Assembly (NCBI GenBank): GCA_021804095.1
Contig: JAJZKQ010000003.1
Coordinates: 1-53,322, forward strand
Direction of reading: 5' to 3'
DNA length: 53,322 nucleotides
From: Microcaldota archaeon
GTDB lineage: Archaea; Micrarchaeota; Micrarchaeia; Micrarchaeales; CABMGC01
Translations under genes and position numbers: made by a program
Part shown: piece after piece, positions 9,604-19,570 of the stretch
Numbering within the stretch: the stretch's first letter is position 1
How the letters are laid out: every line of letters starts with the position of its first letter
Notes under the pieces: model-generated
The model's input: the letters and a program-made list of their open reading frames with translations, nothing else
Told to the model about the DNA's origin: nothing
Databases searched by the model: none

Positions 9604-10554
9604 TTATTTTTTTGCCTTGCTTATTATCTCTCTAACTATATGCTTTGCAGGGTTTATTCCGGTAGCTTTCTTGAATCCCTGCCATGAAAGCGTAGGGTTC
9701 GTTTCAAGGACTAGATATCCCTCAGAAGTCTCCGCAATGTCTATCCCTGCATAATCCAATCCAAGCACTTCACACGAGCGTATTGCAAGCTCCTCAAGCT
9801 CGCTGTCCGCCTTAACCTTTACCGGTACGGCACCCTGTGCGACATTGCTCTTCCATGTCTTTCCCTTCCTGAATTCGGTGCCTAAGAGCTCCCCCCCCAC
9901 AACAACTGCACGATAGTCTCCCCCTCCCCTCTTCTCAAAATATTTTTGCACATAAAGGGGCTTGTTCATATTGGTCATTGTACTAAACGAGTGGATTGCA
10001 ACATCTGGATCATTAACTCTGAAAACTCCAAAACCCATCGCGCTACGCAACGGTTTTATAACCGCTTCCCCGAACTTTCTGACTGCCGAGTATGCAACAA
10101 ACATATGCTCGCTAACAATAGTTTCAGGAACGGGAAGGCCTTTATTCGATAATTTCAAAAGGGCTCCAAATTTGTCCGTAGCGAAAAGCCAGTTCATTAC
10201 CGGATTCATTACATAAATCCCCTTTTCTTCAAAAGACTTAATGCAGAACAGCCTGAATGTAAATTGCTCATAATCTCTTATTGTGCCAAGGTGCCTTAGC
10301 AATACGGCATCCGCATTAATCTCCTCCCTTCCATTAGACATGCCTGATGCCCTCTCACTCGATTGTGTAATACTTATGTTGCCTTTATTAAGGGCAATAT
10401 CTAGCGAATCGGCATATATCATAAATGGAGTATTTCCAGAAAGCGATATGGCCTTCTTAAGATCAGCCACATCCTTGGAATTCCATTCCTCAAAGACATT
10501 GCTTACACTTGTTATGCCAATCCTCACAAAGCCACCTATATGATATAAACACAT
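9604..10554 (-). CDS. RimK-type ATP-grasp ligase
   Basis: KPLRSAMGFGVFRV, YVQKYFEKRGGGDYRAVVVGGELLG, LGLDYAGIDIAET..LVLETNPTLSWQGF. Confidence 0.88.
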   Translation of the reverse strand: MCLYHIGGFVRIGITSVSNVFEEWNSKDVADLKKAISLSGNTPFMIYADSLDIALNKGNISITQSSERASGMSNGREEINADAVLLRHLGTIRDYEQFTFRLFCIKSFEEKGIYVMNPVMNWLFATDKFGALLKLSNKGLPVPETIVSEHMFVAYSAVRKFGEAVIKPLRSAMGFGVFRVNDPDVAIHSFSTMTNMNKPLYVQKYFEKRGGGDYRAVVVGGELLGTEFRKGKTWKSNVAQGAVPVKVKADSELEELAIRSCEVLGLDYAGIDIAETSEGYLVLETNPTLSWQGFKKATGINPAKHIVREIISKAKK

Positions 10555-10581
10555 AAGTTAAAAGAATCTCATGGTGCTTCT

Positions 10582-11916
10582 ATGAAAATTGGAGAACATA
10601 TCAAAGCCCGAGATCCTAAGATATATGAAGAGCTGGTAAAAGAATCCGAAAGGCAGCAGAACAGCCTTGAAATGATACCCTCAGAAAATTTTGCAAGCGA
10701 AGCAGTCATGGAAGCTTCTGGCAGCATACTTACAAACAAATACTCAGAAGGCTATCCTCATCACAGATACTATGGCGGCAACCAATTTATAGACAACATA
10801 GAATCGATAGCGATAGAACGTGCCAAAAAGCTCTTTGGCGTCCCACATGCAAATGTACAACCCTATTCAGGTTCTCCTGCAAACTTGGAAGTATATCTTT
10901 CGTTATGCAGTCCCGGCGATGTTATAATGGGGCAAAATTTAACAGACGGAGGCCACCTCACACACGGATTCAAAACAAGCGTCACGGGGAAGATCTTCAA
11001 AAGCATACCATACCATGTAAAACCCGACGGATTTATAGATATCGAAGAAGCCAGGCGTCTTGCAATGGAGCACAAGCCAAAATTAATCTGGGTAGGTTCA
11101 ACATCGTACATGCGCGAGTTTCCATTCGAAGAGTTCTCCAAGATAGCTGAAGAGTGTGGAGCATATCTTGCTGCTGATATTTCACATATATCTGGTTTGG
11201 TAGTCTCAGGAGTTCACAAAAGCCCAAGCAATTATGCAGACATTATAACTACAACGACACATAAGACTCTTAGAGGGCCCAGAGGCGCCATTATAATGGT
11301 AACTGAAAAAGGCCTAAAGAAAGACCCGCTGCTAGCAGAAAAGATAGACAAGACTGTATTTCCAGGGATGCAGGGGGGACCTCACGACCACACCACAGCA
11401 GCAATAGCCATAGCCTTGCTTGAGGCTTCCTCTCCGGAATTCGCAGAATACTCAAGACAGATAGTTAGGAATGCGAAGGCCCTCGCATCTGCACTCACAT
11501 CGAAAGGCATAAAGCTCGTAACAGGAGGCACGGACAACCACCTCCTTCTTATAGATTTGAAATCCTTCGGGAAGGGATCGGGGGTATTTGCCCAGGAAGC
11601 CCTAGAATCAGCAGGAATAACCACAAACAAAAATACGATTCCTGAAGAACCTTCATCACCATTCTTTCCTACCGGGATAAGAATGGGAACTCCGGCAATA
11701 ACAACAAGAGGCATGAAAGAAAAACAGATGGATGAAATAGCATCTATAATAGCAGGAGCATTAGAAGAAATACGAGGCTACTCCCTTCCTGAAAACAGAG
11801 AAGAACGCCACGCATATCTCGAAAAGGCATTCGGCGAACTAAGAGAGAACAAAAATCTAGAAGACCTACGCAAAAGATCCGAAGCCCTCTGCAGAGAATT
11901 CCCTCTATATCCATAA
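10582..11916 (+). CDS. glyA: Serine hydroxymethyltransferase
   Basis: LEMIPSENFAS, NKYSEGYPHHRYYGG, TTTHKTLRGPRGAIIM. Confidence 0.97.
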   Translation: MKIGEHIKARDPKIYEELVKESERQQNSLEMIPSENFASEAVMEASGSILTNKYSEGYPHHRYYGGNQFIDNIESIAIERAKKLFGVPHANVQPYSGSPANLEVYLSLCSPGDVIMGQNLTDGGHLTHGFKTSVTGKIFKSIPYHVKPDGFIDIEEARRLAMEHKPKLIWVGSTSYMREFPFEEFSKIAEECGAYLAADISHISGLVVSGVHKSPSNYADIITTTTHKTLRGPRGAIIMVTEKGLKKDPLLAEKIDKTVFPGMQGGPHDHTTAAIAIALLEASSPEFAEYSRQIVRNAKALASALTSKGIKLVTGGTDNHLLLIDLKSFGKGSGVFAQEALESAGITTNKNTIPEEPSSPFFPTGIRMGTPAITTRGMKEKQMDEIASIIAGALEEIRGYSLPENREERHAYLEKAFGELRENKNLEDLRKRSEALCREFPLYP

Positions 11917-12029
11917 ATCACTCCAAATCCTAACATCTAATAAGATTCTCAGCACAAGTAGTAAGGGTATTACTGCAGCATTGCAAAATATCCATGCAAT
12001 AGACAAAAATTCCGAACAGATGGTATCAG

Positions 12030-13151
12030 ATGGAAGAAGACTTCAACGTGACCGCATACAAAGTCGAAGGAAATGTAGACTATACTGCATTAGAAAAGCG
12101 TTTTGGAATAATGCCTATAACTGAAGACATGCAATCGAGGATAACTAGGCTTGCCGGAGAATCCCACTATCTAATCCGCAGGAAGATATATTTCGCACAG
12201 CGCGAGCTATCATGGCTTCTCGACCAATACGAGAAAGGAAACAAGTTTTATGTATATACTGGAATAGCTCCCTCAGGCAGAATGACAGTTGCACATCTCA
12301 TCCCGTTTATAATGGCACAATGGCTTCAGGAAAAATTCAATGCCGACGTGTACATACAGATCCCTGACGAGGAAAAGTTTCTAACAAAAAACGACCCGAA
12401 TCTGACCATTGAGAATATAAACAAGCTTGCACACGAAGATGCAATGGATATAGTGGCCTTAGGCTTCAAACCAGGCAAGACAAAGATATACATAGATACT
12501 GAGAATGCAACACAAATATACAAGCATGCAGTAAGAGTCTCCAAAAAGATAACTTACTCCACAATAAAAGACGCCTTCGGCTTTTCAAACGAGACCAACA
12601 TAGGCGCAATATTCTATACAAGCCTTCAGGCTGTCGGCACATTTATAAAATCGGCAGAAGAAAACAGAAAGATACCATGCCTAGTGCCTCTAGGCGTAGA
12701 TCAAGATGTACATTTCAGGGTGGCAAGGGATGTTGTTGAAAAGCTAGGATACTACAAACCGGCTATAATACATAGCAGATTTCTCCCAGGCCTGAAAGGA
12801 GATCCAAAGATGTCTTCAAGCAAACCTGAAGATGCTATATATCTATCCGATTCTCCGGAAACTGTAGTAAAAAAGGTAAATAAGGCCATAACAGGCCAGC
12901 AGTCTACTGCAGAGCTGCAAAAAAAACACGGAGGAAACCCTGAAAAATGCTCAGTCTGCCAATATTACAAATTCCTTTTTGAACCAGACGACAAAAAACT
13001 GGATGCAATATTCAAAGCTGAAAGATCAGGAAGCATTCTTGCTGGGGAACACAAGGCAGACCTATCCATGAAAATCAACAAGTTCCTTGAAAATCACAGG
13101 AAAAACAGGGAAAAAATAGAGAACAAGATGGAAGACTTCATGTTAAAATAA
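12030..13151 (+). CDS. trpS: Tryptophan-tRNA ligase (archaeal/eukaryotic type)
   Basis: YTGIAPSGRMTVAHLIPF and KMSSSKPEDAIYLSD. Confidence 0.95.
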   Translation: MEEDFNVTAYKVEGNVDYTALEKRFGIMPITEDMQSRITRLAGESHYLIRRKIYFAQRELSWLLDQYEKGNKFYVYTGIAPSGRMTVAHLIPFIMAQWLQEKFNADVYIQIPDEEKFLTKNDPNLTIENINKLAHEDAMDIVALGFKPGKTKIYIDTENATQIYKHAVRVSKKITYSTIKDAFGFSNETNIGAIFYTSLQAVGTFIKSAEENRKIPCLVPLGVDQDVHFRVARDVVEKLGYYKPAIIHSRFLPGLKGDPKMSSSKPEDAIYLSDSPETVVKKVNKAITGQQSTAELQKKHGGNPEKCSVCQYYKFLFEPDDKKLDAIFKAERSGSILAGEHKADLSMKINKFLENHRKNREKIENKMEDFMLK

Positions 13152-13152
13152 G

Positions 13153-13965
13153 TTATCCTTCGAATATCTTTCTCTGGCTTTCCTCCATTACCAAAATTCC
13201 AGAAGGCGTTATCTCAAAACGGCATTCATCGTTAATAAATTTAGAATACCTAAGTTTTACCACATTTAAAAAATACTCAAGCCTTCCTTTATTATTCTTT
13301 CTTGAAACTTTGATTACGCCATCAAACATCGACTCCTCCAGAAGGCCAGGCACCTTATTTGGATTCTGTTTTGAATTTTCAAATGTTATCAGGCTTGTTA
13401 CATTCTGGTTTCTTATGCTCTCTATTATGTAATTGACGCCACGTGTGAATGACCTGTCGTCAGTATATAAAGACCTAAGAAGGCTAAACGAATCTATAAC
13501 CAGAAATCTTGAACCGTTTTCCTCAACAGTCCTTATTATCTCGGCTACTATTGCCTGTATATTTTCAGGGCTTCTTATAACGTATTGCAGCTTTTTTTCT
13601 TCAACACGAAGCATTCCGCTGTCTATCTGTTTCTGTACGTCTGAAAGCGAGGTAAAAGTCTCTTCTGCAAATTCTATAAGTGATTTTTTCTTCTCCTCTA
13701 TTGTCAGATATGTGGAATGTATTCCCGCCTTTGCTGCTTCATAAGCAACCTGGAACGAAAGCAGGGTCTTTCCTGAGCCTGCCTCTCCCAGAAGGAGCAT
13801 CTGGCTGTTCTCAGGGATGCCTCCACAAAGTAGCCTATCGAGTCCATCAATTCCCGTTTTCAATCTCGCAAGAGTGAAGTTTTTCTGAATAGCATCCATT
13901 GCCCCGCCATTTAAGCTTAGTGCGAATCCCAAACGCACTGCCCTTTCCCATATAGCGCAACGCAA
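13153..13965 (-). CDS. KaiC-like/RadA-superfamily ATPase
   Basis: LKTGIDGLDRLLCGGIPENSQMLLLGEAGSGKTLLSFQVAYEAA; Walker B RFLVIDSFSLL. Confidence 0.88.
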   Translation of the reverse strand: MRCAIWERAVRLGFALSLNGGAMDAIQKNFTLARLKTGIDGLDRLLCGGIPENSQMLLLGEAGSGKTLLSFQVAYEAAKAGIHSTYLTIEEKKKSLIEFAEETFTSLSDVQKQIDSGMLRVEEKKLQYVIRSPENIQAIVAEIIRTVEENGSRFLVIDSFSLLRSLYTDDRSFTRGVNYIIESIRNQNVTSLITFENSKQNPNKVPGLLEESMFDGVIKVSRKNNKGRLEYFLNVVKLRYSKFINDECRFEITPSGILVMEESQRKIFEG

Positions 13966-14075
13966 GCAATCCTTATATACCTTACTCAGAAGCGACTCTC
14001 TTCGGCTTCAACATCCTGAATTAGACCCCTACCAATATATATAAAAATTTCAAATAAAAGTTGAAAGAAAACAAA

Positions 14076-14095
14076 GATATATATATTTATTTTAA
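14076..14095 (+). promoter_or_regulatory. TATA box of the regulator-grpE-dnaK-dnaJ operon
   Basis: gatatatatatttattttaa about 27 nt before the ATG at 14110, consistent with a leaderless transcript. Confidence 0.55.
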
Positions 14096-14109
14096 TATAA
14101 CCTTAATAC

Positions 14110-14538
14110 ATGACAAACACAGAGAAGCTTGTCATAAAGACAATAAACAAGCCCTCAGGAGGAGACGAAGAAGGTCTCCTGGAGTGGTTCTGCGAGGTAT
14201 TTGACCTAAACGGAAGTGGAGACCTGGAGCCTTATCTGCTAAAGGAAATAGCAGGAGGAAGCATGAAAGGCGACGGAGTAACAAGCATAGAACTGACAGA
14301 AAAGCTCAATATCCCAAGAAGCACTGTTATATACCACCTGAACAGGTTCATCTACTCAGGAATCGTAATAAGGAAGGGAAGGAAATATTATTTGCGTTCA
14401 AACGATATGGAAAGCACAATGGAGGAACTGCAGTCAGAGATACTGCACGAATTCAGCAGGCTTATCGAATTCGCCCAGCAGCTTGACCAACTAATGGAGG
14501 ATGATATCCATGACAGAAGACAAAAAGGAGGACAATAG
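14110..14538 (+). CDS. Winged-helix/HTH transcriptional regulator upstream of grpE
   Basis: SIELTEKLNIPRSTVIYHLNRFIYSGIVIRKGRKYYLR HTH; 3' end overlaps grpE. Confidence 0.82.
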   Translation: MTNTEKLVIKTINKPSGGDEEGLLEWFCEVFDLNGSGDLEPYLLKEIAGGSMKGDGVTSIELTEKLNIPRSTVIYHLNRFIYSGIVIRKGRKYYLRSNDMESTMEELQSEILHEFSRLIEFAQQLDQLMEDDIHDRRQKGGQ

Positions 14539-15058
14539 TAAAAAAGAGAAAGAGCCCGAAAACAAGAAAACCGAACCGGAAGAGAGCGTAGAGGTTCTCA
14601 GAGAGAATCTTCTAAGGTTAGCTGCCGAATTCGATAATTATAAGAAAAGAACGCAGAAAGAAATCGAAGTTTCAGAGCAGAGGGGGAAGATGAACCTTGC
14701 CAGGAAGCTCCTTTCCATATTGGACGAGTTTGAGCTCGCAGTAAATAACATGGATATGAGTACAGAAGAAGGGAAAGGGATAGCAATAGTCTTATCAAAC
14801 TTCATAGACATACTAAAGAAGGAAGGCCTATCAGAGATGGAAAGCACAGGAATCTTCGATCCTTACAAGCACGAGGTCCTGATGACAAAAGAGAGCAATG
14901 AAAAGGAAGGAACCATACTCGCAACATTGCGCAAAGGATACCTCTGGAAAGAAATGATGTTGAGGCCTGCATCGGTGGTTGTTGCAAAGCAACCAGTACA
15001 GAACCATAAGACGGAAAAAGAGAGCAAAGAACACGGAAATACGATCGATAAAAAATAG
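14501..15058 (+). CDS. grpE: Nucleotide exchange factor GrpE
   Basis: LRLAAEFDNYKKRTQKE.. and C-terminal LRKGYLWKEMMLRPASVVVAK; adjacent to dnaK. Confidence 0.93.
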   Translation: MISMTEDKKEDNSKKEKEPENKKTEPEESVEVLRENLLRLAAEFDNYKKRTQKEIEVSEQRGKMNLARKLLSILDEFELAVNNMDMSTEEGKGIAIVLSNFIDILKKEGLSEMESTGIFDPYKHEVLMTKESNEKEGTILATLRKGYLWKEMMLRPASVVVAKQPVQNHKTEKESKEHGNTIDKK

Positions 15059-15068
15059 GTAGATATAT

Positions 15069-16904
15069 ATGAAAATAATAGGAATAGATCTGGGTACTTC
15101 AAACTCAGCAGCGGCAGTACTAGAAGGAGGAAGGCCAGTGCTCATACCAAGCGCAGAAGGAATGTCTCTTTATGGAAAGTCCTTCCCAAGTTATATAGCA
15201 TTTACTAAGGAAGGGCAGCGCCTTATAGGGGAACCTGCAAAGAGGCAGGCGGTAGCTAACTATGAGGGCACAATAACCGGCTTCAAGAGAAAGATGGGAA
15301 CAGACTTCAAATACAAGATATTCGGCAAGGAATACACTCCACAGGAACTCTCGGCTATGATTCTCCAAAAGATAAAATCAGATGCTGAAGCATTCCTAGG
15401 AGAGGAAGTGAAGAAAGCCGTTATAACAGTACCTGCATACTTTAATGACAATCAGCGCCAAGCTACAAAAGACGCAGGGGAGATAGCCGGACTTGAAGTT
15501 GTACGGCTGGTGAATGAGCCGACAGCCGCAGCATTGGCATATGGTCTAGACAAGCAGAGCTCAGAAATGAAGATACTCGTATATGATTTGGGAGGAGGAA
15601 CCCTTGACGTAACCATAATGGAGTTCGGCAACGGTGTCTTCGAGGTAAAATCAACAAGCGGAGATACACTGCTGGGCGGAACAGACATGGATAATGCCAT
15701 TACCGAATTTCTCAAATCGGAGATTGCCAATAAAGGCCTCGACATATCGAAAGACGCACAGGCCCTGCAGAGGCTCAAGGAAGCCGCAGAAAAGGCTAAG
15801 ATAGAACTGTCAACAACCCTATCATCAGAGATAAATTTGCCTTTCCTGGGCATGACAAAAGACGGAAAGCCCTTCAATTTTTCGTATGTCCTCTCCAGGG
15901 CAAAATTAGAAGACATAGTTGTACAGATAGTAGAAAAGACTACAAAACCAGTGATGCAGGCACTTAAAGACGCCAAGCTAGAGCCTAAAGACATAAGCAA
16001 AGTGATACTCATAGGCGGGCCTACAAGAATGCCTATAGTACAGAGATATGTGGAACAGCTTCTCGGAAAGAAGATAGAGCGCGGGGTCGATCCCATGGAA
16101 GCTGTAGCATTCGGAGCTTCAATACAGGCGGGAGTGCTGACCGGAGAGGTGAAGGACATACTCCTCTTAGATGTTACGCCACTTACGCTGGGACTTGAGA
16201 CTCTTGGAGGAGTCTCAACACCGCTCATAGAGCGCAATACCACAATACCTGTTAAGAAATCCCAAACATTTTCAACCGCGTCAGACAACCAGCCTGCTGT
16301 AGACATACATATTCTGCAGGGAGAAAATAAAATGGCAAAATACAATATCTCTCTAGGGAGATTCCAGCTTACCGGAATCCCTCCTGCGCCTCGTGGCACT
16401 CCTCAAATAGAGGTAACCTTCGATATAGATTCCAATGGTATTATTCATGTATCCGCAAAGGACAAGGCCACTGGAAAGGAGCAGAAGACACAGATAATAG
16501 CTCCACAGAAGATGAGCAAGGAAGATCTCGAAAAGAAGATGAAAGAAGCGGAGGCATATGCGGCTCAGGACAAAGAAGAATTTGAAAAGGCAGAAACTAA
16601 AAATATGGCAGACTCTCTCATATACAGTACAGAGAGGTCCTTGAAAGAGTTTAAGGAAAAAATCCCAGCTGAAATATATGAAAAAGTAGAGTCTGCAAAG
16701 AAAGACCTTGAAGAGTCATTAAAAAAGGACAATGCCCCCGAAATAAAAGAGAAGTATGAAAAGCTTAATGATGTACTCAAGGAGATAGGAGCAAGCATGT
16801 ACGGTTCAGAAAACGGCTCCCAAGACATGGGAGGCGGGCCTGATCCTAATCAGGCTGCAGGTTCAGGGCCTGAAGGCAGTGAAGCCGGACCTTCGCAGCC
16901 TTAA
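15069..16904 (+). CDS. dnaK: Chaperone DnaK (Hsp70)
   Basis: [40 protein letters not shown]. Confidence 0.98.
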   Translation: MKIIGIDLGTSNSAAAVLEGGRPVLIPSAEGMSLYGKSFPSYIAFTKEGQRLIGEPAKRQAVANYEGTITGFKRKMGTDFKYKIFGKEYTPQELSAMILQKIKSDAEAFLGEEVKKAVITVPAYFNDNQRQATKDAGEIAGLEVVRLVNEPTAAALAYGLDKQSSEMKILVYDLGGGTLDVTIMEFGNGVFEVKSTSGDTLLGGTDMDNAITEFLKSEIANKGLDISKDAQALQRLKEAAEKAKIELSTTLSSEINLPFLGMTKDGKPFNFSYVLSRAKLEDIVVQIVEKTTKPVMQALKDAKLEPKDISKVILIGGPTRMPIVQRYVEQLLGKKIERGVDPMEAVAFGASIQAGVLTGEVKDILLLDVTPLTLGLETLGGVSTPLIERNTTIPVKKSQTFSTASDNQPAVDIHILQGENKMAKYNISLGRFQLTGIPPAPRGTPQIEVTFDIDSNGIIHVSAKDKATGKEQKTQIIAPQKMSKEDLEKKMKEAEAYAAQDKEEFEKAETKNMADSLIYSTERSLKEFKEKIPAEIYEKVESAKKDLEESLKKDNAPEIKEKYEKLNDVLKEIGASMYGSENGSQDMGGGPDPNQAAGSGPEGSEAGPSQP

Positions 16905-16912
16905 AAAAGGTT

Positions 16913-17620
16913 TTGATTTCAGTGCGAGACTACTACGACATTCTAGGAATTAAGAAGACTGCATCCCAGGAAGAGATAAAACGAGCTTATCGTGAGCTCG
17001 CACTGAAATTCCATCCTGACAGGAACAAAACAAAAGAAGCCGAAGAGAAGTTCAAGGAGATAAATACTGCATATGCTGTCCTAAGCGACCCTGAAAAAAG
17101 AAAAACCTATGACGCATATGGGGCAGAAGGCTTTAATGATAGGTTTTCTGAGGAAGACATCTTCAGAGGCTTCAATCCTGAAGATATTTTTAAGGATATT
17201 TTCGGAGGCAGAAGCTTCAATTTCGGCGATATGTTTGGGCAACAGGGCGAGCAGGAGCAAACTGGGATTAACATGTACTTCTCTTTCGATGAAATGGACC
17301 GCGGCATAAACCGGGAGATCTCAGTGCAGCATTATAAAACCTGCCAGAATTGCAGAGGCAGCGGCGGAGAACCAGACTCCAAACAGATAAAGTGCACCGC
17401 GTGCAATGGATCCGGAAGAAGGAATATCCAGCAGAACACCCCCTTCGGAGTAATTCGTATGGTCTCTATCTGCGACAGATGTGGAGGCAGGGGAAAAATA
17501 TTCGAAAAGGCATGCCATGTCTGCAGAGGCTCAGGGCGAGTAGTAGCATCTGACAGATACAAGATAAGTATAGAACGCGAGGTAAAGCCCCAGGATGTGC
17601 CTAAGAGAAAGTTTTGGTAA
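16913..17620 (+). CDS. dnaJ: DnaJ-family protein with J domain and four zinc motifs, short C-terminus
   Basis: [64 protein letters not shown]; ends about 24 aa after the last zinc motif. Confidence 0.93.
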   Translation: MISVRDYYDILGIKKTASQEEIKRAYRELALKFHPDRNKTKEAEEKFKEINTAYAVLSDPEKRKTYDAYGAEGFNDRFSEEDIFRGFNPEDIFKDIFGGRSFNFGDMFGQQGEQEQTGINMYFSFDEMDRGINREISVQHYKTCQNCRGSGGEPDSKQIKCTACNGSGRRNIQQNTPFGVIRMVSICDRCGGRGKIFEKACHVCRGSGRVVASDRYKISIEREVKPQDVPKRKFW

Positions 17621-17730
17621 TTAAGCCTCTTCTATTGTATAGCGCAACAGAGAATTAATCACCAAAGCTATGAAAAACGCAGTTTTCCATGCAAAGCTGA
17701 CATTGCCAATTCAGAATAAACTCCCTAATT

Positions 17731-17754
17731 TATATAAAAACCTATATAAATATT
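17731..17754 (+). promoter_or_regulatory. Tandem TATA-like elements upstream of rpoH
   Basis: tatataaaaacctatataaatatt. Confidence 0.4.
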
Positions 17755-17823
17755 ATTATTCTAATTGTAGAATACGCATACCGGCATGGTTAGCGCTAAC
17801 TATATCCTACTATTGGTGTCTCC

Positions 17824-18048
17824 TTGACTGAAAAACGCGATCATGAATTTGTTCCTGTGCATAAATTGTTATCAGAGAGCGAGGCTTCAGAAATGCTTGA
17901 AAAGATGTCTCTGAGGAGAGAGAATCTTCCAAAAATCTCTATAGAAGATCCACAGATAGTTAAAATAGGGGGCAAATCAAGCCAGGTAGTGAAAATATAC
18001 AGAAAAGACAACGGTCAGGAATACGAATACTTCAGGCTTATTGTATAA
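17824..18048 (+). CDS. rpoH: RNA polymerase subunit H (Rpb5-like; TTG start)
   Basis: HEFVPVHKLLSESEASEMLEK..LPKISIEDPQIVKIGGKSSQVVKIYRK; immediately upstream of rpoB. Confidence 0.93.
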   Translation: MTEKRDHEFVPVHKLLSESEASEMLEKMSLRRENLPKISIEDPQIVKIGGKSSQVVKIYRKDNGQEYEYFRLIV

Positions 18049-18063
18049 GCAAACGGTGTATCT

Positions 18064-19554
18064 ATGGCGTCCGATGGCAATGTTTTATTGGAATCATATT
18101 TGAATGCTGCATCACTTGTGCAGCATCAGATCGACAGCTACAACAGGTTTCTCGATACTGGGATACCTAAGGCGATGGGTGGCCAAACACTCATAGAACC
18201 TAGTGTTGAAGGCTTTGCACTGAAACTTGGCAATGTGAGGATAGGAAGCCCTTCAGTGATAGAAGCTGATAGTTCAAGAAGGAACATCCTTCCAAACGAA
18301 GCCAGGCTTAGAAACCTAACCTATTCGGCACCAATCTTCATGGAAGTGGTGCCTGTAATACGCGGAATAGAAAAGACAGCATCATATGGCGAGGTATATG
18401 TGGGAGACCTTCCTATAATGGTAAAGAGCAATCTATGTCCTACAAAGACACTTACTAAAACCCAGCTGATAGAGAACGGGGAAGACCCTGAAGATCCTGG
18501 GGGCTATTTCATAATAAAGGGAGTCGAGAGGGTCCTCATAGGACTTGACGACGTTGCCTCAAACAGAATAATAACTACAAGAGAGAAAAAGGGAAGTGAG
18601 ACTAAGAGCAGAGTCTTTTCGTCTACGCCCGGTTTCCGCGCAAGGTGTGTAGTAACAAGAAATACTACCGGAGTATTCTCAGTTGACTTCCCAACAGTAA
18701 GCAAGAGTATCGAATTGATGCTACTGCTTAGGGCATTAGGCATGCAGCCTGAAGATATAAGGGAATACGCTTCAGAACTGCCTTCCTTCAGGAATGACAT
18801 GATGCTTAATCTAGAGCTGAGCCAAATAAACAAGGATGGAGGAATGCAGCCTTCAGACGCGCTCCTCGAAGTGGGCCGCCAGGCAACTCCAGGCCAGGCA
18901 CGCGAATACCAGATAAGAAGGGCAGAGATGCAGCTTGACAGTTACCTACTTCCACACATAGGTACAGATCCAAAATCAAGGAAGGAGAAGGCCAGGTATC
19001 TTTTGGAGATGTCGAGAAAGGCAACAATGGTAGCAAACAGATTAGTAAAACAGGACGACAAAGACAATTATACAAACAAAAGGACAAGATTCGCAGGAGA
19101 ACTTATGGAGGAGCTTTTCGCATATGCGTTCAGATTCTTCCTGAAAGAGATAAAGTATCAGGTTGAAAGAATGTCAGCAAGAGGAAGAAGGCTTTCAATA
19201 CAATCAATAATAAGTCCTGACACATTAACTGAAAAGATAGCCTATGCGATGGGAACCGGAACATGGGTTGCAGGTCAGACAGGAGTATCACAGGTTCTTG
19301 ACAGGACAAACCTTATAAGCACATATGCACATCTGCGAAGGGTAAAATCACCACTCGCAAAGAAGCATCCACATTTCAAGGCAAGGGATGTGCATGGAAC
19401 CCAGTGGGGTAAGATATGCCCTTCCGAAAGTCCTGAAGGCCAGGAAGTAGGCCTTACAAAGTATCTTGCACTTATGTCAAAGGTAACTGTAGGCGCCGAG
19501 GAGGAAAGTGTAGAAAAGAGCATAAGAACTCTAGGTAAGATAGAGCCTATGTAA
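18064..19554 (+). CDS. rpoB2: RNA polymerase subunit B'' (N-terminal half of RpoB)
   Basis: GYFIIKGVERVLIG, FAGELMEELF, KARDVHGTQWGKICPSESPEGQEVGLTKYLALM. Confidence 0.97.
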   Translation: MASDGNVLLESYLNAASLVQHQIDSYNRFLDTGIPKAMGGQTLIEPSVEGFALKLGNVRIGSPSVIEADSSRRNILPNEARLRNLTYSAPIFMEVVPVIRGIEKTASYGEVYVGDLPIMVKSNLCPTKTLTKTQLIENGEDPEDPGGYFIIKGVERVLIGLDDVASNRIITTREKKGSETKSRVFSSTPGFRARCVVTRNTTGVFSVDFPTVSKSIELMLLLRALGMQPEDIREYASELPSFRNDMMLNLELSQINKDGGMQPSDALLEVGRQATPGQAREYQIRRAEMQLDSYLLPHIGTDPKSRKEKARYLLEMSRKATMVANRLVKQDDKDNYTNKRTRFAGELMEELFAYAFRFFLKEIKYQVERMSARGRRLSIQSIISPDTLTEKIAYAMGTGTWVAGQTGVSQVLDRTNLISTYAHLRRVKSPLAKKHPHFKARDVHGTQWGKICPSESPEGQEVGLTKYLALMSKVTVGAEEESVEKSIRTLGKIEPM

Positions 19555-19570
19555 AAACAAGGTTGTTAGA

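Noticed and set aside
11917-12029. Short inverted repeat attgca..tgcaat between glyA and trpS
   Set aside because: Only a 6-bp stem, expected by chance in AT-rich intergenic DNA.
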